Positions 51,571 through 61,740 of a stretch of DNA of 64,000 bases are shown one piece after another. Origin of the DNA: Ditylenchus dipsaci (taxonomy: Eukaryota > Nematoda > Chromadorea > Rhabditida > Anguinidae); NCBI GenBank assembly GCA_004194705.1, contig SADC01000160.1, forward strand, positions 248,001 to 312,000, written 5' to 3'. Both the position numbers and the translations under genes were made by a program. Position 1 is the first letter of the stretch; every line of letters starts with the position of its first letter. The notes beneath the pieces were generated by a model. It was not told the DNA's origin. It saw nothing but the letters and a program-made list of their open reading frames with translations, and searched no databases.

Positions 51571-52138
51571 GACCTCTTAGAGCTAAACTTTTAAAAAGCT
51601 TGAAAACAGAGAACTCAGCCTAAAAATGAGTAATAACAACCAGGAAACAAACGGCGTAATAATAACTAGAAATCTTCCGCATAGTTAATCAAAACATGCA
51701 GTCTAGTGAAAAAAATCGCTGCTTAATTGTTTCTACGTTATATTTTGTCATCTTTATAAACAATTTAGTGCTGCTTTCGAAGACTTTGCGCAATTGTAGT
51801 CTTTTTGTATTATTGCGCATATTTCCTTCGTATAGAATGCTTTTTACATATATTTGCAAGGCTTAATAAAGATGCTCGCTATATTTTTCATCGCAGTATA
51901 TTTAATTTACATCTTTAAAAACTAGCAATTGCTACTGTAAAAATAATTTTTTTCAATATTAGCAGAATATGTAGACAACTATCTTTAGTTAAAATTAAAG
52001 AAGAGAGTACTGGGATAGGATTTGAATCCGCGATAATTTGTCGCTTTACCGCTGAACTACGCGGGTGCTTGTATTAAGGCTATCATTTAGAGTACTTAGT
52101 GCTTTGAGGGTGCATTAACCAACCACTTAACACCTGCT

Positions 52139-55100
52139 ATGAGTTCCACCATGTTTTCAACAACCTCCGAGCCTCAACGAACAGTAAGAATTCATTTGCA
52201 TCGCTTTTTGAGGTTGAATTAACCCGATGCTTTAGTTATTTGACTTGCTCAAAGAACCCAGATTTTTTAATACTGTAGTTTTTCTGATGGGCATCAAAGC
52301 TATTATTGGTTTGCGGGAATATTCCTCAACACATGTCTGGTTGTAGTTACTGTCAAAAACCAGTGAGTTTTTGGCACGTATTATGAGATAAAAAGTCAAC
52401 ACCCCTCTTCAAATAAAATGCCTCGGTGAACTGAAATTTTCAAACAACTTAGTGCAATAGCTTTTATAACTGACGTTTATTTTGATTAAAAAACACATTT
52501 TAGACTACTTCACAATCCATGCAACTTTCTTATAGCTCTGAAAGCTTTTAGTCTTGCTATTTGTGAAGTTAGTCTTCTTACATCAATGTGTGTTGTGTTG
52601 ACTGGGGACAGCATGCTACCCCTGATCTCCTGTTTTTATTTGCAATTTATACCTGCTTTCTGCAAGTACTTCGTGCTTGCCTTATCAGTAGTTATTGGCT
52701 TGGAGAGGATTGTTTATATGAAATTTCCAAGATGGTAATTGTCTTAGTTTCACGAATATGAGGTTAACAAAGCTGAATTTCAGGCATTTTAGTGCCTATT
52801 ACAATGCCTACTTCATTGCATTAATCGGATTGAGTGCTTTAATATCAGCCTTCATTATATTTGAAAGCTATGGAGCTGTTCTTACAATCCCACAACTGTG
52901 AGTTTATGACTTCTTATCAATATCCATCTATCGCGCAAAGTATCCTATTGACAATATTAAGAAAGTCTGACCCTACTAGCGAATACCCCTCCCAACGATT
53001 TTCCCTTTAAAAACTTGAGTAAAAAGTACCCAAATATATTTCCCGGACCCCGAATGCTTAAGACATTTCTTAGTCACAACTTCCGTACAAATGCTTAACA
53101 CATTTCTTAGTCACAACTTCCTACGCTGGCCACTTGTAGGCTATAAGCCTAAACTTGTTGTTCCAAAGGGTAGTTACAGCGATTTTAAAAAGGTCGTATT
53201 CTTGGGAAGGGTATTCGCTAGTAGCGCCGAAAGTATTAATCAAAGCATCAATAAGCATACGAAAATTTTTTGCGAGTGAATTTTTGATAGTGGGAAGCTT
53301 CACAAATTTCTGCATTTAACATTGTTTTTAAATAACAAGAAAGAAGGCCACTGCATACTTTTTTCATTTTTGGTCGATCTTCACCGGTTGCGAAGATTCA
53401 GGCATCATCGATAGCAGCAACACCAGAAGACGCATCTAGGGGAGTTACCTGTCAATCGTGTAAAGTCAACAAATTGCGAAAGATTCTTTTTTCTAAGATG
53501 TGCAATAACCCTGGTATCCCAGGGTTATTTTTGTAGACCAGAACTTAAAATAATGTCTTTTTGAACTTCTGAGGCCATTTTGGGGCTCGAAACTCGAAAG
53601 AAGGACTCGAAATTTTTTTCGAGGCCTTGAAACTTGAAAAAAGAACTCGAAACTTGAAAATTTTCGAGTTTTCGAGTCCAAAACTCGAAATCGAGGCCTC
53701 GACTTAGCAACCCTATTTATATGCCTTACTATGGTACAAAAGATGAGAAAAAATTGATTAATTTTTCAGCTGTATGATCACCCGGGTAATTACCCAAATT
53801 CTAAAGTTATTGTACGCCTAGTAATTCTCTTTTAAAAGCCAATCATTCAAGAGTTTTGAATCAAATCCCCTTTTCTGGCATTGCGTTTTGACCCACCTTT
53901 TAACTTTAGACTTTTCTCATGCAAGTAACCTTCTCACTACAAAAGTAAAATTTGGTGGGTTATTTTTTTGAGAGCAGTCTTCAAAAATAGCTCAATAAGG
54001 TTAAGCTCTTTATTAGAGAATTTACAGTATTTCAAGCAAAAATTTTTAAACTAAATTTGATGATTTTAGAGGTTCTATGTGTACACTGGTTGAAATATCA
54101 CCGAAATCTGCAGCCGACACTGCATTTTCAATAGCCTTGATCTTAAACGTTTGTTCAATAATCGTGTATATCACCTTTGTATTTATTGCAAGAAAGACGA
54201 AAAAAGGAGTGTATTACTAACAGGTACCGTATTTTCTGCCTTTTAAAGGAGGACAGACTTCAGGGGAGGGGGTTATTTTGACTAAGAAATGAAATTTTTC
54301 AATCCTCAGTTAATTTTTTTTCTTTCCAACCTCTCATTTTTTTCACGTTAAACGACATTATCTCGAATCCTAGTTTTTTCAGGCCACCCGACGAAAACAC
54401 ATCAGATCAATATTTCGAATTTTTTTCCGTAAAAATTTGTCTTGATCCTAACCTTGGTCCAAACTAGGGGCATTCTGGCAGTTTTGTAACTGTTTCAGAA
54501 CTTACGTTTTGTCGGTACTTAAGTTGTCATGATTGCATACAATTTTATCTTTGAAAGGACGCCAGAGAGCATGGCTACATTTGAGAATAAAGTTATATAT
54601 GACTATGCTCACAAAATTAAAAAAAAACGTAAGTTATGAAAAAGTGTTCGATTTTCGAAATTTTTAGAACTTTTCAGATTTTTGTTGTTTTTTCGAAAAT
54701 TTTGAAAGCATAGCCACATATAACTTTATGCTAAAAATGTAGCCATGCTCTCTGGCGTTATTTCAAGGATAAAATTGTATACAATCATGCCAACTAAAGC
54801 ACCGACAAAACGTTAGTTCTGAAACAGTTACAAAACTACCAGAATTAGGATCAAGGAAAATTTTTACGAAAAAAAATAATTTTGAAATTTTGATCTGATG
54901 TGTTTTTCGTCGCGTGGATTCACAGTGATTCCGTCTGAAGTAGAAAAAATAAGAGGTTAAAAAGAAAAATTAAATTAACTGAGAATCGAAAAATTCTATG
55001 TTCCAGTCAAAATACCCCCCCCCCCTCAAGTCTATTCTTTTTTAACTCACCAATTTACTAATATGATTTAGCTGAGGTCAAGTACATGAACTCCATTTAC

Positions 55101-55364
55101 AAATCGCTTTTGTTAATCATGGTTGTGGATGTTCTGGGATGGGGCTCTAATTCAGCTCTAAATTTCTTTTCTGTGCCCATTTTCCAGTTGGTTCAAGTGA
55201 ATGTAGCTCAAAAATGGTGTATTGTGACAATTGCCAGCTATTTGTTGTGCCTAGCACTGTCCGCTGATGCTCCAATTTTGTATTTATGCAGCCGAGAATA
55301 TAGAATTCTTTTAAGCGATTGTTCAAGAAGACAAGTAGAACTGGCTCTTTTTATGGCTCCTTAA
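52139..55364 (+). CDS. Srsx-like seven-transmembrane chemoreceptor
   Basis: Five exons. Exon 1: 52139-52362, ATG at 52139 or 52151, TM1 [17 protein letters not shown]. Exon 2: 52504-52734, TM2 [12 protein letters not shown], then [15 protein letters not shown] and TM3 with [13 protein letters not shown]. Exon 3: 52784-52897, TM4 [20 protein letters not shown]. Exon 4: 54070-54223, [14 protein letters not shown] and TM5. Exon 5: 55072-55364, TM6 [20 protein letters not shown] and TM7 [14 protein letters not shown]. The CFYIQ-IP-F and G(L/I)(D/E)R motifs after TM3 and the GW in TM6 are typical of nematode Srsx receptors; assignment to Srsx rather than a sister family is an inference. Ligand unknown. 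Corrections are needed in exon 1 (before and within TM1) and one A at 54211 (K-run before RSVLLT). Intron 4 holds a palindrome. Confidence 0.85.
52970..53232. repeat. MITE, CTAGTAGCGAATACCCCC family
   Basis: CCCTACTAGCGAATACCCCT to GGGTATTCGCTAGTAGCGCC. An internal 50-bp stretch (ACATTTCTTAGTCACAACTT) is duplicated. It lies in receptor intron 3. Confidence 0.88.
53500..53716. repeat. ACTCGAAA array and short hairpin
   Basis: 53503-53530 is an exact inverted repeat (AATAACCCTGGTATCCCAGG + GTTATT). It is followed by about ten ACTCGAAA/TTTCGAGT units ending in TCGAGGCCTCG and GCAACCCTA, which looks like a hAT-type terminus. The left terminus was not found. Confidence 0.6.
54236..55044. repeat. 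0.8-kb palindrome in receptor intron 4
   Basis: The ends TTTTAAAGGAGGACAGACTT + CAGGGGAGGGGG and CCCCCCCTCAAGTC...TTAA pair. The arms include CTTACGTTTTGTCGGTACTT, GCCAGAGAGCATGGCTACAT and TATAACTTTAT and their inverses. Moderate divergence between arms. It ends 27 bases before the exon 5 acceptor. Confidence 0.85.
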
Positions 55365-55494
55365 GTTTTATTAGATCTAATGACAACAAAATCGGAGCAC
55401 AAGAACCCTCTATAATTGCCATATCTAATTCATTGACTGTTAGGCCACGTCTTCAAACATTTTAATTTTTTCTGCTTGCTCTATGTTTTTTGTG

Positions 55495-55500
55495 AATAAA
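55495..55500 (+). terminator. polyadenylation signal of the receptor gene
   Basis: AATAAA 131 nt after the receptor stop codon at 55364. The best candidate before the next repeat. Confidence 0.7.
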
Positions 55501-55533
55501 AGCCTAGTCGTTTGAATTTGCGTAGTTTTTCGA

Positions 55534-55711
55534 CCCTACTAGCGAATACAAGTACGAGTACTTATACTATTCATGTCCCACCTGGGTCGTGGAATTCTCC
55601 AGAGAAATAGAAATCGGAGAATTTTACGCAGAATTCCCCAGAGAATTTCCCGAAAAATGGTGAGAAATACGAACTCAATCGCAATTTCTACAAATTGGTG
55701 TTTCCAGTAAA
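55534..55711. other. MITE end fragment and flank
   Basis: CGACCCTACTAGCGAATACA is the end of the CTAGTAGCGAATAC family, with nothing of its interior. Short GAGAATTT/AAATTCTC repeats lie at 55595-55645. Confidence 0.55.
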
Positions 55712-55868
55712 GTAAAACCCGTGGTGCGCAGAACAGATAAATTTATCTAAAACTTATCTACCAGATAGAATTCAAATTATTTTTATCTGTCAGATAAAAA
55801 ATTTGAATTCTATCTGGTAGATAGTTGGTTCAGATAAGTTTATCTGTTCTGCGCACCACGGTAAAACC
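55712..55868. mobile_element. 141-bp hairpin MITE with 8-bp TSD
   Basis: The element proper is 55720-55860. GTAAAACC occurs at 55712-55719 and 55861-55868, a perfect 8-bp duplication. The ends are CGTGGTGCGCAGAACAGATA and the inverse, and the arms pair to ATTCAAATT...AATTTGAAT at the centre. hAT-like by duplication length. Confidence 0.95.
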
Positions 55869-56648
55869 TCAATATAGAAGCCTAGGGAACCAATAAATCG
55901 GAGGGCCACTGTATTTTAAACTATAAAACGTGCGGAGGCCACTAAATCGAGGTTTAGCTCTACAGTTAACTCTACGAAACTACAGTCAACTGTACAAAGA
56001 TTACAGCTAAATGTACAGCCACAGTTAAATACACAGTAAATCACCGATTTTCGGTAGTTTATGTGGGCTGTGGTAAGTTACCGGTAAGTTACTAGTAACT
56101 TGCCTGTAAGTTACCGTAGTAATGAGTCACCGTGGTGACTTACCGCCTCCTTATCTTCGAACTAACTGAGCTCTTTCACATTTTCTATTTCTCCAAAATA
56201 GGCGGAAAATTCTGCATTCCACAACCCTAGTCCCACCTCTATATAAAAAGTGTCAGAAAAAAGTCTTGAGATGTTTTTTTCTGCGAAAAATGATAAAAGT
56301 AACATCAGTAAACAGTTTCTGATATAAAACTTTAAAATTTTTCTTATTTTTTTTACTTTAATCAACTCAACTGTGGATGTTCATTTTAGATATTTTATGG
56401 CCATTTTCGATTATTTTATTATATTTAAGCTTGGGTTTAGGCGAAGGCTGTCCAGCGGATGTTAGGACAGACTTATAAATGTTTTCCCAACTGCCTAAAC
56501 CTGAATACAATACATAACCGCAAAATGACCTTAAAATGACCATCTATCCTTAAGTGGTTGAAGTCAAAAAGTTTTGCAGAAGTTCACATTTTTATAAATG
56601 AAACTGTTTACAAATGTTGTTTTTATCAAGTTTAGCAGAAAAAACTAA
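55869..56648. other. gene-free interval with low-complexity motifs
   Basis: 55960-56160 is rich in TACAGTTAA and TTACCGTAA motifs. Nothing coding was recognised. Confidence 0.5.
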
Positions 56649-56964
56649 TTTAAAAGGGCATGGTCACTTGTTATAAATTTTGTCCCGCCAATTAAAAAAA
56701 TTTTCCCGAATCATTGAACTTCTGTACGAATTTCTCAACTTGGTTTTTAACAAAACTATACCTAAAATTAAATTCTAGGCCTTGTTTTGTTAGAAACCAA
56801 GTTGAGAAATTCGTACAGAAGTTTAATGATTCGGAAAAAATTCGAAAACAGGTGACGTCATCTCAAACGACTCCAAAGAGTACAGGGAGAGACGAAAGAG
56901 AAGTGTCTCCTCACAATTCAAATTTTGCACATGCCGCTGCGCGCAAAACCATGGTCCTTTAAAA
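56649..56964. repeat. hairpin MITE, TTTAAAAGGGCATGGTC ends
   Basis: The left end TTTAAAAGGGCATGGTCACT and the right ATGGTCCTTTAAA pair. It shares the TTGGTTTTTAACAAAAC-type hairpin with 22093-22331. Confidence 0.85.
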
Positions 56965-56989
56965 ACAACACATGCATAAAAATTAGAGC

Positions 56990-57180
56990 AAGTGCCTTTC
57001 TAGCAAAGGCGGGAATATCCGCTTCAGTGGAAAGGCTTTTTCGCAGATGACCTTGCACACTTCTGGACACAAAGGCAGCTCTGGAACTAATTTGATAAAA
57101 AAAGTGCTTTCGTATTTGAACAAGGCATATATCGTGGTATAAATATGTGTGTGATTAAATAAAGCTGTGTTAACGATATT
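56990..57180 (+). pseudogene. hAT transposase C-terminal relic
   Basis: Translation gives AGISASVERLF in one frame and QMTLHTSGHK/SSGTNLIKKVLSYLN-like sequence in the next. This is the hAT dimerisation signature (A-SVERLFS) with a frame break. AATAAA-like sequence follows near 57159. Only the last 60 or so codons remain. Confidence 0.7.
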
Positions 57181-57229
57181 TACTTTAAAGTTTAAACAAA
57201 TACCAAAAAAAGTAAAATAAAGAAAATTT

Positions 57230-57612
57230 AAAAATCCGCTCTGCTCCGAGTTAAGAGCAAAGTCCGGAGCTGAATTTTCAAAGAAGGAGTAAAGAGCCAG
57301 AGCCGGATCGAAATTCTGAAGCAAGAAGCAAAAAGCCAGAGCCGGAGCAAAATTTTTTAAATCTGGGAGCAAAGAGCCATAGCGGGAGCGGAATTTTCAA
57401 ATGCACAGCACTGATTTGAAGGTGATGAAATTTTTTGTGGACCAATTGGTCTACGGCCAACCCGACTTTATGGCCAAATTCCAAAAGTTCATGACCAGAA
57501 TTCAAAAGTTCATGGCCAAAATTTAATAATTTATAGCCATTTTTCATTATTTTATGTCCAGCTCGAGTTTATGGCCGAAATTAAATATTTTATGGCCAAA
57601 ATTTAATATCAC
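57230..57612. repeat. two adjacent minisatellites
   Basis: 57240-57400: about five units of AAAGAGCCAGAGCCGGAGCG + AATTTTC. 57455-57605: units of TTCATGGCCAAAATTCAAAA. Minus-strand open frames here are repeat artefacts. Confidence 0.85.
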
Positions 57613-58192
57613 CCCACAAAAACACTGAGTAGGGTGTTTTCTGAATATTCACACCGGCGACAAGCACACTCTTTTTAGGTGGAATGAGATAAAAAAAACT
57701 TTGACATGTTTTTGAAAAGCCTTGAATGAAAATTAGACAGGTGAGGAAGTGGTGAAATGTGAGATAGACTGTGTGAGATAGGTCGTCCTACACTTAATTG
57801 AAAGAGCAGATATCATTTTAACATATTACAGTCAAGGCAGTGTACGTTGAGTGACTCGCAAAAATTTATTTTGTTTTTAAATGACATATCATGAGAGCAC
57901 GTCATTTCGAAATAATTTACACGGCGATACATTATTTTACGTCAAATCGTTTTTTAAATGAAAATATATTCATAATTATTAACCCAAATTTTTTCTCAAA
58001 ACTCTAATTTAATGCGTTGATGTGCTTGTTTGGTGGCCAAACATTGCGGAGGAGTTGCTTTTTCTATTAACACTAGAATGCCCGATCGTAACTTCTGCCT
58101 TTTTAAAGAGAACTTTTCACGCTGATTCTCGTGGTGCCAGTCGTTTCTCAATGAACGGCCGAAAAAGTCGGGGAAAAAGCAGTTAGAAATCT
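57613..58192. other. no supported feature
   Basis: AT-rich sequence. The start, AAAACACTGAGTAGGGTGTT, may be another hAT-like edge. No exon or repeat pair was confirmed. Confidence 0.4.
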
Positions 58193-58421
58193 GGCGCTAG
58201 TAGCGAATACCCCCCCCCAAGCATCCGACCTTAAAAATTGCTGTAACTACCCTGCAAACAACAAGTTTAGGCTTAGCCTTAGGCTTGGGGTAGCCAGCGT
58301 ACGGAAGTTGTGACTAATGAAGAGTTTGCGCACATTTCCGGGGTCTGGACATAAATTTGGGTACTTTTTACTTAAGTAAAAAAAGTGAAATCGTTGGGGG
58401 GGGTATTCGCTACTAGCGTCG
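58193..58421. repeat. MITE, CTAGTAGCGAATACCCCC family
   Basis: GGCGCTAGTAGCGAATACCC and GGGTATTCGCTACTAGCGTC ends. The interior matches 35287-35552 in inverse orientation. Confidence 0.9.
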
Positions 58422-58659
58422 AAAATCTTCTAAATGACTTGATCCTATGGTATGTTGTTCGAAAGCAAAAAACTTTTATCGTGAAACCTAGCTACGACTG
58501 TGATATACCAAAATGACCCCTGGAATCTGGTCTTTCATAGGAGTGTATATGAGTGTAAAAGTTTGTAAAAGCTTGACAACTAGCGTCCAACACAAAAAAC
58601 CACCTTTTTCTTACCTGTCAAATTTTCACTTGAAGCCGTTCGAGAGCATGTCGCAGCTG

Positions 58660-59525
58660 TATATAAATGCTCAATGCCTGGTCAATATTTGAAGAGAAAT
58701 TCAAGAGCTACAAGATAAGGTAAAATCAGCACAAAAATTAAACAAAGTCACTCAGAAATTACTGGAGAGGAGGTGAAACCAGCTGTTTTCTAGTATTGAA
58801 CTTTGAAGCATACCTGGTTTGGCATATTCTTGCCGCTTTTCCAAAAAAGTTGAGAGTGCAATATACCAAAATGCTCAGCGTGAAAAATGCAACAGAACTA
58901 GTGCAAAGACTCACAAGACAACAAGCAAATATAACAAAATTAAAGCCAGAGAAACTGAAGGTAAAAATTAGCACAAAATTAAGACCTCGAAATCCCCAAA
59001 AAACCAGGTGCATTTGGACGAAAATTCACATGGTTGCCGCTTGATTTCGTAATTTTCTCAAAATTTTATAGGACATTTTCAGAAAATATGACGTGATAGA
59101 GCACATAAACTGCATCAGACTCCAGTTTCGCTTAAAATCACACAATTATTACATATTTAAATTCGTATAAAACATTCGTATACAACTTGCACAGGTATTT
59201 TGATGGAATATCGTTTTCCAACCAGTAAAGTTAAATTAGAATCCTGCATCCACGAAAAGGCTGCCAGCCTAGTTCTTTAATCCTCTCAAAAGAGGGCAAA
59301 CACAACCTTACCTGTGATCTCAGACTGGAGTCTGATGCAGTTTTATGTGCTCTATCACGTGATATTTTTATTTTCTGAAATTGTCCTATAAAATTTTGAG
59401 AAAATTACGAACCAAGCGGCAACCATCTGAATTTTCGTTCAAAGGCACCTGGTTTTTTGGGGATTCCGGGGTCAAATTTCTTTGGCTTAAACTTTGTTAT
59501 ATTTGCTTGTTGTCTTGTGAGTGTA
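58660..59525. repeat. inverted repeat with about 190-bp spacer, possible coding relic
   Basis: 58905-59130 (CACAAGACAACAAGCAAATA ... ATCAGACTCCAG) is inverted at 59322-59525. Upstream, 58692-58772 reads a coiled-coil-like REIQELQDKVKSAQKLNKVT and 58796-59043 reads FPKKLRVQYTKMLSVKNATE, which have protein-like composition. The latter runs into the inverted arm. This may be a retroelement gag piece or a host exon caught in a duplication; no family was recognised. Confidence 0.6.
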
Positions 59526-61288
59526 TTTTTTGACTTTTCTATTACTATTTTAAACGGGTGATAGGCATTTACAATCATTTGAAAGCGCAGTTAATTTTGC
59601 GTCTGATGAGCAAAATAAGGGAAAATAAAATTTTATGGAAAATAATATATAGCAAAAAATCATACTGACTCCTATTAAAGTATGTCAAATCTAAACACCA
59701 AAAATTACCCGCAAAAAAACTTTTTTCGCAAATAGGAGCGGTGTAGAAATGATCACCACAACATTGTGAGCAAGACGCACACATTAGTTCGAACACCCGT
59801 TCTAGTGTAAAACCAGGGTAAGATCCCAGTCGTTTTTTGTCTGACTTTTGTTTCCAATGTTTAGTGTCATTTGGAGTGTTTCAGGTGGTTTGTTGTGAAT
59901 TGAGTGCTTTCGGGATATTTTAGTTGATTTGGGTGGCTTGAGTGGTTTGGGCCTGTTTGATTTTAATTTAGTTTTAAAACTCCTACTCTAAGAATATTCG
60001 ATAAATTTTCACTTTTATTTTTGGCATAAAGGAAGGTTATATAAATGCACAAAGATAGAGAAGCTCATGAGGAACAGTTATAGTTTTAAACAGTCCGAAA
60101 TCAAATATGAAAAAACAGTTACACTTTGTCGAACTTTGTTTTTCCGGCACATGTATCAATAAAAAATTTGAAAATGACATCATGTTTACCATAAAATTCA
60201 GCCTTAGGATAGGCAAAAGTCACGCATGAGCCGTGGTTAAAACCACACATTACCTCACCATAAATCTAACCTGAAAAAAAAATACTTTTTTTTTACTTTT
60301 TTAACAAAAAAGTAAAGGGCACAAAAATGTGCTCCTAAGGGCACAAAAAATACAGTCAATTTTGACTGTGAAAAATGTGCCCTTTTTGGGTCTAGGGGGC
60401 ACAAACAGATTATATTACAGTGGCGCTTTTGGAGGAGGGGGTTGGAGTATATTACATTGGAGTATATTACAGTACACTACATTAGCGCATAAAAATTCAT
60501 ATAAAATCATAAATTAAATAAAACAAATATAATTCAAAAAAGGCTTGCGTTTGCCTCCTCCTGTACTTTATTTCAAATTTGAGTTAAATACCCTGTTATA
60601 TGTCCTTATTATGCAGCTTGAAGTATTTTTTTATCGAACTTCTCATGGTTTTTAAATATGGAAAAATCATTTTAAAAATAAATTTTCAACAAGTTGCGTC
60701 ATTGACCAAATTTAGTTTTAAATGAGTATGTAAAGACATTTTAAGAGACCACCTTAAAGTACAGTAGTCTCAAAATTTGATATTTTTCTATATAGACGTA
60801 GCTCTTGCCGAATTGATTTTTTTGTGTATTTTCGATACACGCTGGAAAACTCTCTAGGACTTCATAGCTGCTTACTTCTAGCTTAAAAACTAATAAATGT
60901 TCAGTTTTGCTCAGTATCAAACTTAATTGTTAACACACTTGAAAAAGTTAACGAAAAGTACAGATGATGTTTGAGGTGGGATCATTTGCGAGCAACCTTG
61001 CAATGTGCACCTGCTTGAAAAAAATTATTTTCTTCTCTCAAGAGTCTACAAGCTTCTAAAAAGCCCTTATTTTATTGATTAGGCTGCAGAGAAATTGCAA
61101 ACGAGACATTTTATAAACTAACAATTAAGCATTTTCTTATTTTCATGAGTATGTAAAGACATTTTAATAAAAGGCTATTTTAGTTGGGCTTTTTAGAAAT
61201 GTTAATTTGTGTTTTCACTGCATACAATTTTTCTGTTTTTTGTTTAAAATTGTGTATTTGTGCTTTATAAGGTTACCTTTATCCGTTT
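59526..61288. other. gene-free interval upstream of the nuclear receptor
   Basis: 59880-59960 is a short GGTGGTTTGGG-type array. 60290-60420 has GGGCACAAAAA repeats. Nothing else could be supported. Confidence 0.5.
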
Positions 61289-61740
61289 ATGAACGCGACA
61301 TTAGATTTCATAATATTTAAAGCCGCCACAAATAATGCTGTTAAGCTTGGTAAGAGAGTTTCTGTCGCTTTTTTAATTTTACAAAATCATTTGTTGTTTT
61401 ATATTTTCGCCTGTCAAGCGTTTTGAATTTCAGGCTGCAATTCAGGCTGCAATTCCGAAAAAACTATAAGGACTGTTTAAAATTGGTCAGTACTTTCTTG
61501 ACTAGATATTGTTTCGCTAGAAAATTTTATGTCTTCCGTATTTTATTTTTTGCTTTTTCGGAATTTTACTTCATTTAAAGATATTTTTGACGCTTGTGTC
61601 ATACAACCCCTTTTCTTTTTTAGACAAGTCAGCTATGCAGAATTTCAATTCTGATAAAAATGAAGAAGAGAAGCCAAAGTTTTGTCTAGTCTGTTTACAA
61701 CCCACACATTGCCTGCACTATAGTATTCCTAGTTGTTACG
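61289..61740 (+). CDS. nuclear hormone receptor, first two exons (partial)
   Basis: Exon 1 is 61289-61349 (MNATLDFIIFKAATNNAVKL), about 18 nt after a TTATAAG acceptor-like site that could take a spliced leader. Exon 2 is 61624-61740 (DKSAMQNFNSDKNEEEKPKF, then CLVCLQPTHCLHYSIPSCYG). The phases agree (G|AC). Exon 2 contains the first zinc finger of a nuclear receptor DNA-binding domain: C-x2-C, 13 residues, C-x2, with the fourth cysteine expected as the first residues of the next exon (donor GTTAGC, phase 1). Receptors of this kind are ligand-regulated transcription factors. The P-box, second finger and ligand domain were not found before 64000, so the gene is cut by the window edge or has a long intron. 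Confidence 0.82.

Larger units (their letters stand above)
50385..52375 (+). repeat. tandem duplication, about 1.27-kb unit
   Basis: 50385-51110 and 51657-52375 align over their length (AAAACATGCAGTCTAGT, then GCTATATTTTTCAT, TTTGCATCGCTTTT, ATCAAAGC-A-ATTGG). Each unit contains a degenerate minus-strand tRNA-like stretch (50735-50800; 52011-52069, B box GGATTCAAATCC) and one receptor first exon. Identity is around 70-75 percent by eye, so the duplication is old. Confidence 0.85.

Noticed and set aside
52011..52069. Possible tRNA gene on the minus strand
   Set aside because: The A and B boxes are present, but the acceptor stem does not pair and the anticodon loop lacks U33, so it is a relic.
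57278..57547. Minus-strand frame with GHELLNSGHELLEFG repeats
   Set aside because: It is translated from the ATGGCCAAAATTCAAAAG minisatellite.
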